DNA of 64,000 nt from Pseudonocardiales bacterium (GTDB taxonomy: Bacteria; Actinomycetota; Actinomycetes; Mycobacteriales; Pseudonocardiaceae): assembly GCA_019241525.1 (NCBI GenBank), contig JAFAWY010000050.1:1-64000 (forward strand). Direction: 5' to 3'. The translations under genes and the position numbers were made by a program. This document shows, piece after piece, positions 7,380 through 17,000 of this stretch. The stretch's first letter is position 1. Each line of letters starts with the position of its first letter. The notes under the pieces were generated by a model that was not told where the DNA came from, did not search any database, and saw nothing but the letters and a program-made list of their open reading frames with translations.

Positions 7380-8795
7380 ATGATCCAAGTCTCGTCTCAT
7401 CGTTTGGAAGAACTCCGCACGGTGCTGGCCGGGAAGGTGATCACACCCGAGGATGCCGACTATGACACCGCGCGCATCCAGTGGAACAACGACATCGATC
7501 GCCGCCCGGTAGCGATCGCTCGCTGTTTGTCGCCAGCCGATGTTGCTGCGGCAATCACTTTCGCCCGAGAGCAGAATTTGGAGGTATCGGTGCGGGGCGG
7601 TGGTCACGCGTTCTCCGGGGCGGGAGTCTGTGATGGCGGACTTATGATCGATCTCAGTGCGATGCGTCGCGTCGTGATCAGTGCGGACGCGCGTTTGGCC
7701 CGGGTAGGCGGTGGTGCCACCGTGGCCGAACTGGATGCGGCTACCCAGGTACATGGCTTGGCGGTGCCTACCGGGGTGATCAGTCACACCGGCGTCGGCG
7801 GCATGACGCTCGGTGGTGGTATCGGGTGGTTGACCCACAAAGCTGGCTTGACCCTCGACAGCCTGGTCTCGGTCGATGTCGTGCTTGCCGACGGTCGCTG
7901 TGTGCATGCCTCGCCTCAGGAGCACGCCGATTTGTTCTGGGCGATCCGCGGCGGGGGCGGGAACTTCGGCGTGGTTACGACCTTTGAGTTCAAGCTGCAC
8001 CCCATCGGGCCTGAAGTGCAACTGGGACTGTTCTTTTGGGGGATGGAAAGCGGAGAGCAGGTCCTCCGATTGGCCCGCGATATCGTGCCCAACCTTCCTC
8101 CCGATGCTGGCGCACAAATCGCTATCGGGCTCAATGCACCCCCGGCCCCGTTTGTACCGCCCCAGTACCATTTCACGCCTGGATATCTGCTCCTCGTGGT
8201 GGGCTTTTCTTCCGCTGCCGAACACGCCCGGATCATTGCGCCGATTCGGGATGCGCTGCCGCCGTTGTTCGAGCTGGTCAGTCCGATCCCGTATCTCGCA
8301 CTACAGCGCACGCTCGATGAGACCGCCCCGTGGGGCCTTCTGGGCTACCAAGAAGCGATTTACCTAGACGAACTCACTGACGATGTGATCTCGGAGATCG
8401 TCAATCGGATTCCCGCTAAGCGCTCCCCACTAAGCTACTGTCTGATCTTCCGCCTGGACGGAGCCTATTCGGAGGTCGGCGATGATGAGACGGCCTTCGG
8501 CGGGCGGCGGGCGCCGCGATACATCATCAACATCGCGGGCATCGGGGCCACTCCGGAAATCTTGCGAGCAGACCGGTCGTGGGTGCGGTCAGTCTGGGAC
8601 GCGTTGCGACCGTTCGCCAAAGACTCCGGTGGGTACATCAACTCCATGACCGATGACGATGGGGATCGCGTACGGGCGTCATACGGCCTAGGCAAGTACC
8701 AGCGACTAGCTCGGATCAAAGCCAAGTACGACCCGGACAACATGTTTCATCTCAACGCCAATATCAAACCTTACGAGCCGCCCCTCCCCGGCTGA
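7380..8795 (+). CDS. FAD-binding oxidoreductase, berberine-bridge-enzyme type
   Basis: A 471-residue PCMH-type flavoprotein. Residues about 35-205 form the FAD domain: VRGGGHAFSG carries the His that usually binds FAD covalently, and GGMTLGGGIGWLTHKAGL is the diagnostic glycine motif. The C-terminal BBE segment (KAKYDPDNMFHLNANI) closes the active site. Such enzymes oxidise sugars, alkaloids or polyketide alcohols with oxygen; the substrate here is not predictable. No signal peptide is seen, so it is probably cytosolic. ATG 7380 has GGGAG 8 nt upstream; the open frame extends to 7119 but that part is not conserved. Confidence 0.85.
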   Translation: MIQVSSHRLEELRTVLAGKVITPEDADYDTARIQWNNDIDRRPVAIARCLSPADVAAAITFAREQNLEVSVRGGGHAFSGAGVCDGGLMIDLSAMRRVVISADARLARVGGGATVAELDAATQVHGLAVPTGVISHTGVGGMTLGGGIGWLTHKAGLTLDSLVSVDVVLADGRCVHASPQEHADLFWAIRGGGGNFGVVTTFEFKLHPIGPEVQLGLFFWGMESGEQVLRLARDIVPNLPPDAGAQIAIGLNAPPAPFVPPQYHFTPGYLLLVVGFSSAAEHARIIAPIRDALPPLFELVSPIPYLALQRTLDETAPWGLLGYQEAIYLDELTDDVISEIVNRIPAKRSPLSYCLIFRLDGAYSEVGDDETAFGGRRAPRYIINIAGIGATPEILRADRSWVRSVWDALRPFAKDSGGYINSMTDDDGDRVRASYGLGKYQRLARIKAKYDPDNMFHLNANIKPYEPPLPG

Positions 8796-8843
8796 GCTGG
8801 GTATCCCCATGCGGTAACCGGCACCGGGTAACCTGAGGTTCTG

Positions 8844-9566
8844 GTGGCGAACCGCGCCGGACCAACCGGCAATGATCTGGATTACCCGGAGATCAAGATT
8901 CGACGCGTATCGGGACTGACCGCGCCTCGCATCCGGCTGCTGATCGCGGTGTCCTTATTGCTCGCGGCGACTGTCACCGTTGCGGTGGTGCCGGTACCTA
9001 CGCCGCTGCAGATCCGAGCCTGGGCACAATCGGTCGGCGTGGCCGCACCACTGTTGTTTCTCCTGGGGCATGCCCTGGTGACCGTGGCACCGGTGCCTCG
9101 CACCGTATTTACCCTTGCTGCTGGGCTGCTGTTCGGACCGCTGCTTGGCGTGAGTCTGTCACTGACCGCGACCATGCTCTCTGCGGTGCTCGCGTTTGGC
9201 CTGGTCCGCCGGCTGGCGGGTGGCCCTGTCCGGCCGCATCTGGACCGCCAGGTACTGCGCACGGTAGATGCCCGGTTACGGCGGCGTGGCTGGCTTGCAG
9301 TGGCGTCCTTGCGGTTGATTCCGGCAGTTCCGTTCTCGGTAGTCAATTACTGCTGCGCGCTGTCTTCGATCTCTTTTCGCCACTACTTGGCTGGCACCGT
9401 GGGAATCGTGCCCGGATCGGTAGCAGTGGTCCTGCTCGGCGATGCTCTCACCGGCAACACCTCGCCCGCATTGCTCGCCGTGTCGCTGGCGGGTGCGGCA
9501 ATCGGCATGCTCGGATTGATTGCCGAGGCCCGCTTCCCCGCATCGGCCGAGGCGACTTCACGATGA
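8844..9566 (+). CDS. TVP38/TMEM64 (DedA-like) membrane protein
   Basis: A 240-residue integral membrane protein of the SNARE-associated/VTT family. An N-terminal transmembrane helix (RLLIAVSLLLAATVTVAVVP) is followed by the VTT core with a re-entrant motif (TVFTLAAGLLFGPLLGVSLS) and RLIPAVPFSVVNY. Family members are thought to move or scramble lipids. The GTG start has GAGG 7 nt upstream. It corresponds by position and type to M. tuberculosis Rv1491c (from memory) and lies tail-to-tail with the SPFH gene. Confidence 0.85.
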   Translation: MANRAGPTGNDLDYPEIKIRRVSGLTAPRIRLLIAVSLLLAATVTVAVVPVPTPLQIRAWAQSVGVAAPLLFLLGHALVTVAPVPRTVFTLAAGLLFGPLLGVSLSLTATMLSAVLAFGLVRRLAGGPVRPHLDRQVLRTVDARLRRRGWLAVASLRLIPAVPFSVVNYCCALSSISFRHYLAGTVGIVPGSVAVVLLGDALTGNTSPALLAVSLAGAAIGMLGLIAEARFPASAEATSR

Positions 9567-9864
9567 CCGCCAGCTGGAGATAGCTGTTGGCGCACATCTA
9601 GCCTGCTCCGCTCTGCGATACTTCCGCACCACAACGTGGTGGGCAAGGGACCGCTGACCTTGCGCACCGATGGGGGGCGGTGGGGTACGCATCCCGGCGT
9701 CGTTCATCGCCACAGCGACGATCAAGCCAACTTACGGCAGGTGCCGCACTGGCCCGCCAATCCATGGGGCAGCTTGGTTAGTGCGGCGCCGATGGCCCGG
9801 ACAGTAGCGCCGACACCGCGCTGCTGCTCGACGTGCTCAGGGTGAGTTCACCCGTTGCTGCTGA

Positions 9865-11109
9865 TCAGTCGGACGGCGGCCGTTGTGGAGGAGGGTTCCG
9901 GTCGGCCGGAGGCCGCTGCGCAGACTCGCCAGACCGGGTTACTTCTTCGTGGTCGGCATCGAGTGGCTCGCTGGAGGGCCGCAGAGGAGGACTGAGCGAC
10001 GCGCTCATGGACACCTCTTTGTGGGCCACCTCCTCGGCGGCCCGTAGGGCAGCGGCTACATGCGGGTCACTGGGAGTCTCGAACCACCCTGCGACACCCT
10101 CGTCGTCATCCTCAGGCCGGCTACTGGACACGTAATCCCTGCTGGGCTCGTACCGGAACACCCCGTCGTCTCCCGGGGCGCCGAGCATCCTGGTGAAACC
10201 CTCGAGAGCCTTACCGAAGTCGCTCGGCACGATCCAAACCTTGTTCGCGTCACCCTGCGCCATTTGCGGCAATGTCTGAAGGTACTGGTAGGCGAGCAAC
10301 TCAGGGGTAGGCCGACCCGCCTTGATCGCGGAAAAGACCTTTTCGATCGCCTTGGCCTGGCCCTGCGCCTGAAGGTAACGCGCAGCACGTTCACCTTGGG
10401 CTCGCAGTATTCGGGATTGGCGCTCGGCTTCCGCGGAAAGGATCGCCGCTTGCTTGGCACCCTCAGCAGAAAGAATCGCGGCCTGCTTCTGACCTTCCGC
10501 CGTCTTGATCGCTGACTCCCGATGGCCCTCTGCTGTGAGGATCGTGGCACGCTTTTCCCGGTCGGCGCGCAATTGCTTTTCCATCGAGTCCCGGACGGAT
10601 ACCGGCGGATCGATTGCCCTCAGCTCCACCCGACCGACCCGGATGCCCCAGCGCCCGGTGGCCTCGTCAAGCACGCCGGACAGCTGGCCATTGATGTAGT
10701 CCCTGGAGGTCAGGGTGTCATCCAGGCTCATCCCACCCACAACGTTACGCAGCGTAGTAGTTGCCAACTGCTCTACTGCGGCGACGTAGTCGGAGATCTC
10801 GTACACGGCGTCTTTCGGGTTCGTCACCCGGAAGTACACGACGGTATCGATATCGACGGTCAAATTGTCTTTAGTGATCACGGACTGCGGTGGGAAGGAG
10901 ACCACCTGCTCACGCAAATCGATCCGATCCCGGATGCGATCGATAAATGGCACCAGGAAGTTCAGTCCGGGATTGAACGTGCTCCGGTAACGACCTAGCC
11001 GCTCGACAACGGCGGCGGACGCCTGCGGGATCACCACGACGGCCTTGTAGACCGTGACGACGATCGCCAGCATGATCACAACCAGCACCACGACCAGGGC
11101 AATACTCAT
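9865..11109 (-). CDS. SPFH/stomatin (prohibitin-like) membrane protein
   Basis: A 414-residue protein with an N-terminal membrane anchor (ALVVVLVVIMLAIVVTVYKA), a Band-7 domain about residues 30-190 (VVERLGRYRSTFNPGLNFLV), then a long alanine/glutamate coiled coil with AEGxKQAAILSAEG repeats, and a disordered Pro/Asp-rich tail. It should oligomerise in membrane microdomains. Its start overlaps the end of the NfeD gene by 4 nt, and NfeD/SPFH pairs act together (established family knowledge). Equivalent to Rv1488. Confidence 0.9.
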   Translation of the reverse strand: MSIALVVVLVVIMLAIVVTVYKAVVVIPQASAAVVERLGRYRSTFNPGLNFLVPFIDRIRDRIDLREQVVSFPPQSVITKDNLTVDIDTVVYFRVTNPKDAVYEISDYVAAVEQLATTTLRNVVGGMSLDDTLTSRDYINGQLSGVLDEATGRWGIRVGRVELRAIDPPVSVRDSMEKQLRADREKRATILTAEGHRESAIKTAEGQKQAAILSAEGAKQAAILSAEAERQSRILRAQGERAARYLQAQGQAKAIEKVFSAIKAGRPTPELLAYQYLQTLPQMAQGDANKVWIVPSDFGKALEGFTRMLGAPGDDGVFRYEPSRDYVSSSRPEDDDEGVAGWFETPSDPHVAAALRAAEEVAHKEVSMSASLSPPLRPSSEPLDADHEEVTRSGESAQRPPADRNPPPQRPPSD

Positions 11110-11534
11110 GGAATGTCCCCCACAACAACGGCGGTGGCACCGGAGATGGTCATCACCGTAACCTTCCGGCCGGGCTCGAGTACCTCAGTTTCGTCGTACG
11201 CACGGGCAGACCACAACTCTCCACGGAGCTTGATCTTGCCACCATGCGCATCGACGGTGCTGACCACGATGGCCTTATCGCCGAGCAACGCATCGACGTT
11301 AGTCGGCACGTGCGCGCTGTACATCCGGCGTTTGAGCACCGGACGGGCCAGCATGGTCAGCGCCACCGAGGTAATGGCAAACACCGCTACCTCCAGCCAG
11401 ATCGACCCGCCCAGTGCCGCAAAACCCGCCGCGACCAGCGCACCCACACCGAGCATGATCAGCACGAAGCCTCCTGTGAGAACCTCGGCAGCGATCAACG
11501 CAAACCCGGCGATGAGCCACACGACAGCGGCCAT
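11106..11534 (-). CDS. NfeD-family membrane protein
   Basis: A 142-residue short NfeD: hydrophobic helices across residues 3-70 (VWLIAGFALIAAEVLTGGFV), then a small OB-fold domain (ALLGDKAIVVSTVDAHGGKI). It probably regulates or scaffolds the SPFH protein encoded next, with which it overlaps by 4 nt. Equivalent to Rv1487 in position. Confidence 0.88.
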   Translation of the reverse strand: MAAVVWLIAGFALIAAEVLTGGFVLIMLGVGALVAAGFAALGGSIWLEVAVFAITSVALTMLARPVLKRRMYSAHVPTNVDALLGDKAIVVSTVDAHGGKIKLRGELWSARAYDETEVLEPGRKVTVMTISGATAVVVGDIP

Positions 11535-11589
11535 GGGTCCATAGTGGCAGATCTTCTACCGGGATGGCGCTGTGATCGTCAGGAGATCA

Positions 11590-12432
11590 CTACACGTCCG
11601 TCGTGACGAAGTCGATCAACGCTTCTACGGCGCCCAGCAGGGCTGGCTCAAGATCACGAAAGCTGGCCACCGAGTCCAGAATGCGGCACCATTCTTGCGC
11701 CGGATCCGCGATCCCCCGCCGGTCGACCCAACCTAACGCCTGGCACACACCTTCTTTCCACGGCACGCCCCGCGGTACGTCCGGCCACCGTGGAATGGAT
11801 AGCGCCGCAGGTCGTACGGCTTGCCAGATATCGACATAGGGATGCCCGGTCACCAGGACATGCTGCGAACGCACCGCCTGTACGAGGCGGCTTTCCTTGC
11901 TGCCACCGACGAGGTGATCGACTAGTACCCCGAGCCGCCGGTGTGGCGCCGGGTGGAAGTCCGCAACACGCTCGGCCAGTTCGTCAATGCCGTCGAGTGG
12001 TTCCACGACCACACCGTCAACCCGCAGATCGTGACCCCAGACCCGTTCCACAAGCTCGGCGTCATGCTTGCCTTCCACCCAGATCCGGCTGGCCCGTGCG
12101 ACTCGAGCTCGCCGGCCCACCACCTTGACGGAGCCAGAGGCGGATCGAGTGGTGCCCGCGGTGTCCTGGCCTACCGGACGGACCAGTGTGATCGGATCGC
12201 CGTCGATCAAGAAGGCGGCGCACCGGAGCGGGAACATCCGGACCCGTCCCTTGCTGTCCTCGAGCAGCACCGAATCACGTTCACAGCGCACGATGGCACC
12301 GCAGAAACCACTTGCGGCGTCCTCTACCACCAGACCGGCCTCGGCCGACAACTGCGGCACTTCCCGGCGCCGGTGTGGCGGCAGGGCATCGGCACCGGAT
12401 CCTGCGTTGCTCAGTGAGTTCCACCTCGGCAT
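11590..12432 (-). CDS. DUF3097 protein
   Basis: A 280-residue cytosolic protein matching the actinobacterial DUF3097 family (Rv1486c-like). The core RIWVEGKHDAELVERVWG resembles a Toprim-type glutamate motif, and later VLVDHLVGGSKESRLV and VTGHPYVDIWQAV are family-typical, suggesting a nucleic-acid function, though none is proven. The upstream open frame to 12543 overlaps the divergent gene and is not conserved, so I choose ATG 12432. TAGCGT lies 7 nt before it with no Shine-Dalgarno: a leaderless message. Confidence 0.8.
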   Translation of the reverse strand: MPRWNSLSNAGSGADALPPHRRREVPQLSAEAGLVVEDAASGFCGAIVRCERDSVLLEDSKGRVRMFPLRCAAFLIDGDPITLVRPVGQDTAGTTRSASGSVKVVGRRARVARASRIWVEGKHDAELVERVWGHDLRVDGVVVEPLDGIDELAERVADFHPAPHRRLGVLVDHLVGGSKESRLVQAVRSQHVLVTGHPYVDIWQAVRPAALSIPRWPDVPRGVPWKEGVCQALGWVDRRGIADPAQEWCRILDSVASFRDLEPALLGAVEALIDFVTTDV

Positions 12433-12439
12433 GGCGGCG

Positions 12440-12513
12440 ACGCTAGCCGGATGAGCGATTTCTGGCGCAGTGGCCACGCCGCATGTGCACGAGCTGAGTG
12501 GGCGTTCTACTCT
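12440..12513. promoter_or_regulatory. Divergent leaderless promoter pair
   Basis: The -10 box TAGCGT on the minus strand (12440-12445) is 7 nt from ATG 12432. TACTCT on the plus strand (12508-12513) is 8 nt from GTG 12522. Neither gene has a Shine-Dalgarno sequence. The short region between must hold both -35 areas. Confidence 0.45.
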
Positions 12514-12521
12514 CCTACTCC

Positions 12522-13316
12522 GTGCCATGCCCCAGCGCGACACTCACCGTGTGGGCCTCAGCTTGGCTGCACGGCTCCGCCGCCCCTGATGCCGTGATCG
12601 ATGGCCTGCATACGTGGGCAGGCCTCCAGGAGGTGGTAGCTGCCGATGAAGCCACCGCGCTGCAGCTCGATCTGCCGGCCCCGGGAGCAGTACCGACCTC
12701 AGTGGTCGGCTTGCTCGCCGCGATCCGGCGGGCCGGGGCCGGTGCTGGGCAGCTGTTGTTGCCGGTAGTGGGCGATGTGCGAGGCCTGCCACCCAACGGA
12801 CCACTGGCCGCTGCAGCGTTGACCAGTGGCGAAGTCGCCGTGTTCGCTGGCGCAGAACTAGCTGCAGTGCCGAGTGCAGTTGCAGACGGGGTGCTGCGCT
12901 GGACTGTGTTCAGCAATGGTCCCCTCCCCCCGGCCCCCGAACCTGCCCTGGTCGATGCCGAGCATGGCTTGCGCGGCGCCGTCCGCCAAGCGGCGACCAC
13001 ACTGGTGGAGCTCGATGTCGCGCGGCACCGGCCAGGCGTTCGTGCTGAGATTGCCGAAACGCTGGAACATCGGGTCCGGCCGCCGTGGCCGGAGGGCACA
13101 CCGGGCCGTGCACTGCGCGTGCTTGAGCAGGCTGACGAGGTGGAGGCCATCCTGCGGGTCGCGGATCCCGACAACCTTGGCGGTGCAGTGTCCGCATCGG
13201 TGGCGGCAGCTCGGGCAGCGGCACTGCGACCGCTGTTCACGGCGGTGCGCGAGGCCCGGCGCTCGGCGGTGGCCGAGGCGGTGCGGGCGCTGACCCCACG
13301 TGCTGGACGGCGTTGA
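12522..13316 (+). CDS. Conserved-type hypothetical protein, 264 aa
   Basis: I do not recognise a named domain. The protein (from GTG 12522: PCPSATLTVWASAWLHG...) is Ala/Val-rich and mixed alpha/beta in the first 150 residues, with LLLPVVGDVRGLPPNGPLAA looking like a beta-turn core, then a charged helical C-terminal half ending RRSAVAEAVRAL. No signal peptide or transmembrane helix. GTG 12498 would add 8 residues. It is convergent with ferrochelatase and divergent from DUF3097. Confidence 0.65.
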   Translation: MPCPSATLTVWASAWLHGSAAPDAVIDGLHTWAGLQEVVAADEATALQLDLPAPGAVPTSVVGLLAAIRRAGAGAGQLLLPVVGDVRGLPPNGPLAAAALTSGEVAVFAGAELAAVPSAVADGVLRWTVFSNGPLPPAPEPALVDAEHGLRGAVRQAATTLVELDVARHRPGVRAEIAETLEHRVRPPWPEGTPGRALRVLEQADEVEAILRVADPDNLGGAVSASVAAARAAALRPLFTAVREARRSAVAEAVRALTPRAGRR

Positions 13317-13366
13317 CCAACTCCCGCTCAGGCAAACCGCCCCGTCTATCCGATTTCGCGGCGTGT

Positions 13367-14404
13367 TTACCGGATGACGGCTTGCTGCGCAGGCAAACAA
13401 CAGTCCGGCGCACACGGGCAGCCGTTGGATCCCTGGCCGGCCGCCGGCACCCGTGAGCACCGACGTGCGGGTGCTCCGACGGCCTGCTCGGCGACGAGTT
13501 CCACCACCATCTCAGCGAAGCGCGGGTCCGTGCCCGGGGTGGCGGCACGCACGAAGTTCATCCCTAATTCGGTCGCGCGCTGCCGGGCTTCGTGATCGAG
13601 ATCCCACACCACCTCCAGGTGGTCAGAGACGAATCCGATCGGCGAGACCACAACGCTGGCCACCCCTTGTGCATGCACAGTCTCGAGGTGGTCAGTGACG
13701 TCCGGTTCCAGCCACGGCACCTGCGGTGGCCCAGAGCGGGACTGCCAGACGATGTCGTAGCTGTGCACTCCGGCCGCCGCGGCGACTAGCCGGGCCGCCT
13801 CGGCAACTTGCCGGGAGTAGCGGTGACCACCGTCGGCAGCAAGCCCCGCGGTGGCGTCCGCAGCCGTGGGCACCGAGTGCGCGGTGAAGATCACCCGGGC
13901 GCCAGGACCAGCCTGCTCGCAGGCCGCCCGCAGGGCATCGGTGCACGCGGCGACAAACAGCGGATGATCGAAGAACTGCCGGAGCTTGACCAGTTCAGGC
14001 GCCGCAGATCCGGCGGCTTGCCGGGCCCTGGCGATGTCCTCATGATACTGCCGGCAACCCGAGTACCCCGCCCATGCCGATGTGGCGAAGACCGCGGCGC
14101 GGCGTATCCCGTCGGTGGCCATTGCGGCAACGGTGTCCTCCACCATCGGGTGCCAGTTGCGGTTGCCGAAGTACACCGGCAGGAGCAACCCGGCGCTGGT
14201 GAGGACCTGCTCGACTGCGACGATCAGTGTGCGGTTGCACTCGTTGATCGGCGACACTCCCCCGAAGTGCAGGTAGTGCTGCGCCACCTCCTCCAACCGC
14301 TGCGCTGGCACGTCCCGGCCGCGGGTGACGTTTTCCAGGAAGGGACGCACCTCGTCGGGGCCCTCGGGGCCGCCGAAGGACAGCAGCAGCACAGCGTCGA
14401 TCAA
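13367..14404 (-). CDS. hemH: Ferrochelatase (coproporphyrin type)
   Basis: A protein of about 345 residues that inserts iron into the porphyrin at the end of haem synthesis; actinobacterial enzymes use coproporphyrin III. Visible motifs: [20 protein letters not shown] at the start, the catalytic His region [11 protein letters not shown], and [20 protein letters not shown]. The C-terminus [12 protein letters not shown] is cysteine-rich, as in mycobacterial enzymes that bind a [2Fe-2S] cluster. I take TTG 14404 as start because homology begins there; no ATG or GTG is available nearby. Same order as Rv1485. Confidence 0.88.
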   Translation of the reverse strand: MIDAVLLLSFGGPEGPDEVRPFLENVTRGRDVPAQRLEEVAQHYLHFGGVSPINECNRTLIVAVEQVLTSAGLLLPVYFGNRNWHPMVEDTVAAMATDGIRRAAVFATSAWAGYSGCRQYHEDIARARQAAGSAAPELVKLRQFFDHPLFVAACTDALRAACEQAGPGARVIFTAHSVPTAADATAGLAADGGHRYSRQVAEAARLVAAAAGVHSYDIVWQSRSGPPQVPWLEPDVTDHLETVHAQGVASVVVSPIGFVSDHLEVVWDLDHEARQRATELGMNFVRAATPGTDPRFAEMVVELVAEQAVGAPARRCSRVPAAGQGSNGCPCAPDCCLPAQQAVIR

Positions 14405-14480
14405 CGTAGTGATCCAGCCAAGGTTGGCAGCTGTTGAAGACGCCACGGACCGGGATTGGCAGTACGTGAAGGCATGCCCA

Positions 14481-15248
14481 CTAGACGCCGACCGCGTGGA
14501 AACCGCCGTCAGCCCACACCATGGAGCCGGTGGTGGCGGGTAGCCAATCCGACAGCAGCGCACACACCGTACGGGCCACCGGGCTGGGGTCTTCGATGTT
14601 CCAACCTAGCGGTGCACGAGAGTTCCAGGCGTTTTCGAACTCGGCGAAGCCGGGGATGGATTTGGCCGCCATGGTGCGCACCGGCCCGGATGCCACAAGA
14701 TTGACACGAATACCGTCCGGGCCTAGTTCGCGCGCCAGGTAGCGGCAGACCGATTCCAGTGCCGACTTTGCTACCCCCATCCAGTCATAGGCCGGCCACG
14801 CCTGCCGGTTGTCGAAATCCATCCCGACGATCGAGGAACCGCGCCCGAGCAGTGGCAAACAGGCCATCGCCAGTGATTTGAACGAGAATGCAGACACCTG
14901 CAAGGCAGTGGCAACGTCTGTCCACGGCGTATTGAGGAATTTGCCACCCAGGCAGGACGCCGGTGCGAAAGCGATGGAATGCAATACCCCGTCGAGGCCA
15001 TCGACGTGCGCACTCAGTCGATCGGCCAATGAGTCCAGCTGGGTCTGATCGACCACATCGAGTTCGATGACCGGAGCGGGCTGGGGTAGTCGTTGCGCGA
15101 TCCGCTCCACCAGGCGCAACCGGCCATACCCGGTGAGCACCACCCGGGCACCCTGCTCCTGCGCGACGCGCGCCACGTGGAACGCGATCGAGGCATCGGT
15201 GATCACTCCGGTGACCAGTAACCGTTTGCCGTCGAGCAGACCCGCCAC
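14481..15248 (-). CDS. inhA: Enoyl-ACP reductase, InhA type
   Basis: A 255-residue NADH-dependent enoyl-ACP reductase of FAS-II. The N-terminus [20 protein letters not shown] and [20 protein letters not shown] are InhA-like. The active-site Tyr and Lys are in [14 protein letters not shown], and the Ser of the inhibitor pocket in LHSIAFAP is kept. C-terminal [20 protein letters not shown] matches. GTG 15248 is preceded by AGGGAGGA. It follows fabG by 31 nt, the fabG1-inhA order of mycobacteria. Confidence 0.93.
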   Translation of the reverse strand: MAGLLDGKRLLVTGVITDASIAFHVARVAQEQGARVVLTGYGRLRLVERIAQRLPQPAPVIELDVVDQTQLDSLADRLSAHVDGLDGVLHSIAFAPASCLGGKFLNTPWTDVATALQVSAFSFKSLAMACLPLLGRGSSIVGMDFDNRQAWPAYDWMGVAKSALESVCRYLARELGPDGIRVNLVASGPVRTMAAKSIPGFAEFENAWNSRAPLGWNIEDPSPVARTVCALLSDWLPATTGSMVWADGGFHAVGV

Positions 15249-15279
15249 CGAAATCCTCCCTCGTGTCCCTTCGTTACCG

Positions 15280-16020
15280 TCAATGACCCATACCCAAGCC
15301 ACCGTCGACCGGCAACACCGCCCCGGTGATATAGGCGGCCGCGTCCGAGGCAAGGAACGTCACGACCCCGGCGATCTCATCAGGGGTGGCTTGACGGCGC
15401 AACGGGATCGAACCCAGGATTTCGTCTTTGCGCGCCTGACTGACGTCCGCGGTCATCTGGGTGTCGACGTAGCCGGGTGCGACGACGTTTGCCGTGATCG
15501 ATCGAGATCCCAGCTCCCGAGCTATGGATCGGGCCACACCGATCAACCCAGCCTTGCTGGCAGCATAGTTGACTTGACCTGGCGCGCCGGATAGCGCGAC
15601 GACAGACGAGATGAATATCATCCGACCCCACCGGGCCCGCAGCATGCTTTTCGCAGCCCGTTTGGCGACCCGGTAGGCACCAGTGAGATTGGTATCCAGC
15701 ACTCGGGAAAATTGGTCTTCGGTCATCCGGAGCAGCAACGTGTCGTCTGTGATCCCGGCGTTGGAAATGAGCACTTCGATCGGCCCGTGGGCCTGCTCTG
15801 CTTCCGCAAAGGCCGCTTCCACAGCCGCGCCATCGGTGACGTCGCAGCGCACACCCAGCACGTCCGCGGGCACGCTAGATCCACGATGGGTGACGGCGAC
15901 CCGGTCACCTTGTTTAGCGAAGGCATGGGCGATCGCCAACCCGATACCGCGATTGCCCCCGGTCACAAGAACGGAACGGCCCACCTGCGATCCCTCCGTG
16001 GCACTTGACGATCCGCTCAC
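15280..16020 (-). CDS. fabG: 3-oxoacyl-ACP reductase (FabG/MabA)
   Basis: An SDR of about 246 residues that reduces beta-ketoacyl-ACP with NADPH. Cofactor motif SVLVTGGNRGIGLAIAHAFA, NAGIT, catalytic Ser in MIFISSV, Tyr-x3-Lys in NYAASKAGLIG, and the C-terminus AYITGAVLPVDGGLGMGH are all present. GTG 16020 overlaps the VWA stop (GTGA) and gives a short leader like MabA's (xTATEGx). GTG 15984 with GGAGGGA 7 nt upstream is a real alternative. It is translationally linked to VWA upstream and inhA downstream. Confidence 0.92.
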   Translation of the reverse strand: MSGSSSATEGSQVGRSVLVTGGNRGIGLAIAHAFAKQGDRVAVTHRGSSVPADVLGVRCDVTDGAAVEAAFAEAEQAHGPIEVLISNAGITDDTLLLRMTEDQFSRVLDTNLTGAYRVAKRAAKSMLRARWGRMIFISSVVALSGAPGQVNYAASKAGLIGVARSIARELGSRSITANVVAPGYVDTQMTADVSQARKDEILGSIPLRRQATPDEIAGVVTFLASDAAAYITGAVLPVDGGLGMGH

Positions 16021-17000
16021 GGTAGCCGCTGGCCGATGGCCACCGCGCTGGCAGCGGCGAGTATCGCAGCGAGGGTGCCGGCGATCAGCCATGGCTTGCT
16101 GGCATCGGCCCGCTTGGTTTCGTAGCCGATCTGCTCGCCCAGCGTGTTGACGACGTCGCTGAGCTCACCGGCAGTGCCGGCATCGTAGAACTGACCCCCG
16201 GACAACTCGGCGATTCGCCGGATCGACTCGTCGTCGGTCGGCACCGGCTGGCGCTCACCGTTGATCTCCACCTGGCCGTAGGGGGTGCCGAAGGAGATGG
16301 CCGAGATCGGGACTTTGGCGGCGGCGGCGGCCCGAGCCGCGGTGAACCCGCCGCGCGGATCATCGCCGTCGGGTGTCGGCACGGTCTGCTTGCCGTCGGT
16401 AAGTAACACGATGCGCGCTGGCGGCGGTCCCTGCGCATCCGATACCACGGCACCGAACGCCTCGATGGCGGACAGGGCAGCGAAGATCGCTTCCCCCGTA
16501 CCGGTGGCCTCAGCCAGCTTGAGATTGTCGATCGCCCGGCTCACCGAGGCACGTTCCGTGGTCGGTGAGACCAATACCGTCGCCGAGCCGGCGAACGACA
16601 CCAGCCCCAGGTTCACCCCAGGCGTGAGGTCGTGGGCGAACTTCTTCGCCTCCCGTTGGGCCGCCGCGATCCTGCTCGGTTCGATATCCGTGGCGCGCAT
16701 GGACAGCGACACATCGATCACCAGCATCACCGTGGCCCGGTTGCGCGGCACCTTCTGCTCCGCAGTCGGGCCGGCCAGCGCGACCGTGAACAGCACCAAT
16801 GCGGCCAGCAGCAGAGCTACCGGCAGGTGCCGTTGCCAGCCCTGACGCTTCGGTGCGATCTTCTCCAGCATGGCCAGGTTGGCAAAGCGCAAAATCTGCT
16901 GGCGCCGCCGACGCTGCATCCACACATAGCCGATCGTCAACGCGGCGACTACTGCCAGCATCAGGAACCACCACGGGCTGGTAAACCCGCCGAAGCTCAT
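16017..17000 (-). CDS. Membrane VWA-domain protein (Rv1481-like)
   Basis: A 327-residue protein with transmembrane helices near residues 8-28 and 58-78, a von Willebrand A domain about 88-290 with a MIDAS motif (MLVIDVSLSMRATD, later LTDGKQT), and a C-terminal transmembrane helix (WLIAGTLAAILAAASAVAIG). It is the BatA-like partner of MoxR/DUF58 proteins, here fused into operon order with fabG-inhA. Overlaps both neighbours by 4 nt. Confidence 0.9.
   Translation of the reverse strand: MSFGGFTSPWWFLMLAVVAALTIGYVWMQRRRRQQILRFANLAMLEKIAPKRQGWQRHLPVALLLAALVLFTVALAGPTAEQKVPRNRATVMLVIDVSLSMRATDIEPSRIAAAQREAKKFAHDLTPGVNLGLVSFAGSATVLVSPTTERASVSRAIDNLKLAEATGTGEAIFAALSAIEAFGAVVSDAQGPPPARIVLLTDGKQTVPTPDGDDPRGGFTAARAAAAAKVPISAISFGTPYGQVEINGERQPVPTDDESIRRIAELSGGQFYDAGTAGELSDVVNTLGEQIGYETKRADASKPWLIAGTLAAILAAASAVAIGQRLP

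Noticed and set aside
7347-8225. Minus-strand open frame of 292 codons inside the flavoenzyme
   Set aside because: Antisense shadow; composition implausible.
9627-9641. Short CACCAC-AAC-GTGGTG repeat after the TVP38 gene
   Set aside because: 6-bp arms are too short to separate from chance in such GC-rich DNA.
15984-15986. GTG 15984 as fabG start
   Set aside because: It has a good GGAGGGA upstream, but those bases encode the T-E-G of the MabA-like leader, and GTG 16020 overlaps the upstream stop; kept as an alternative.
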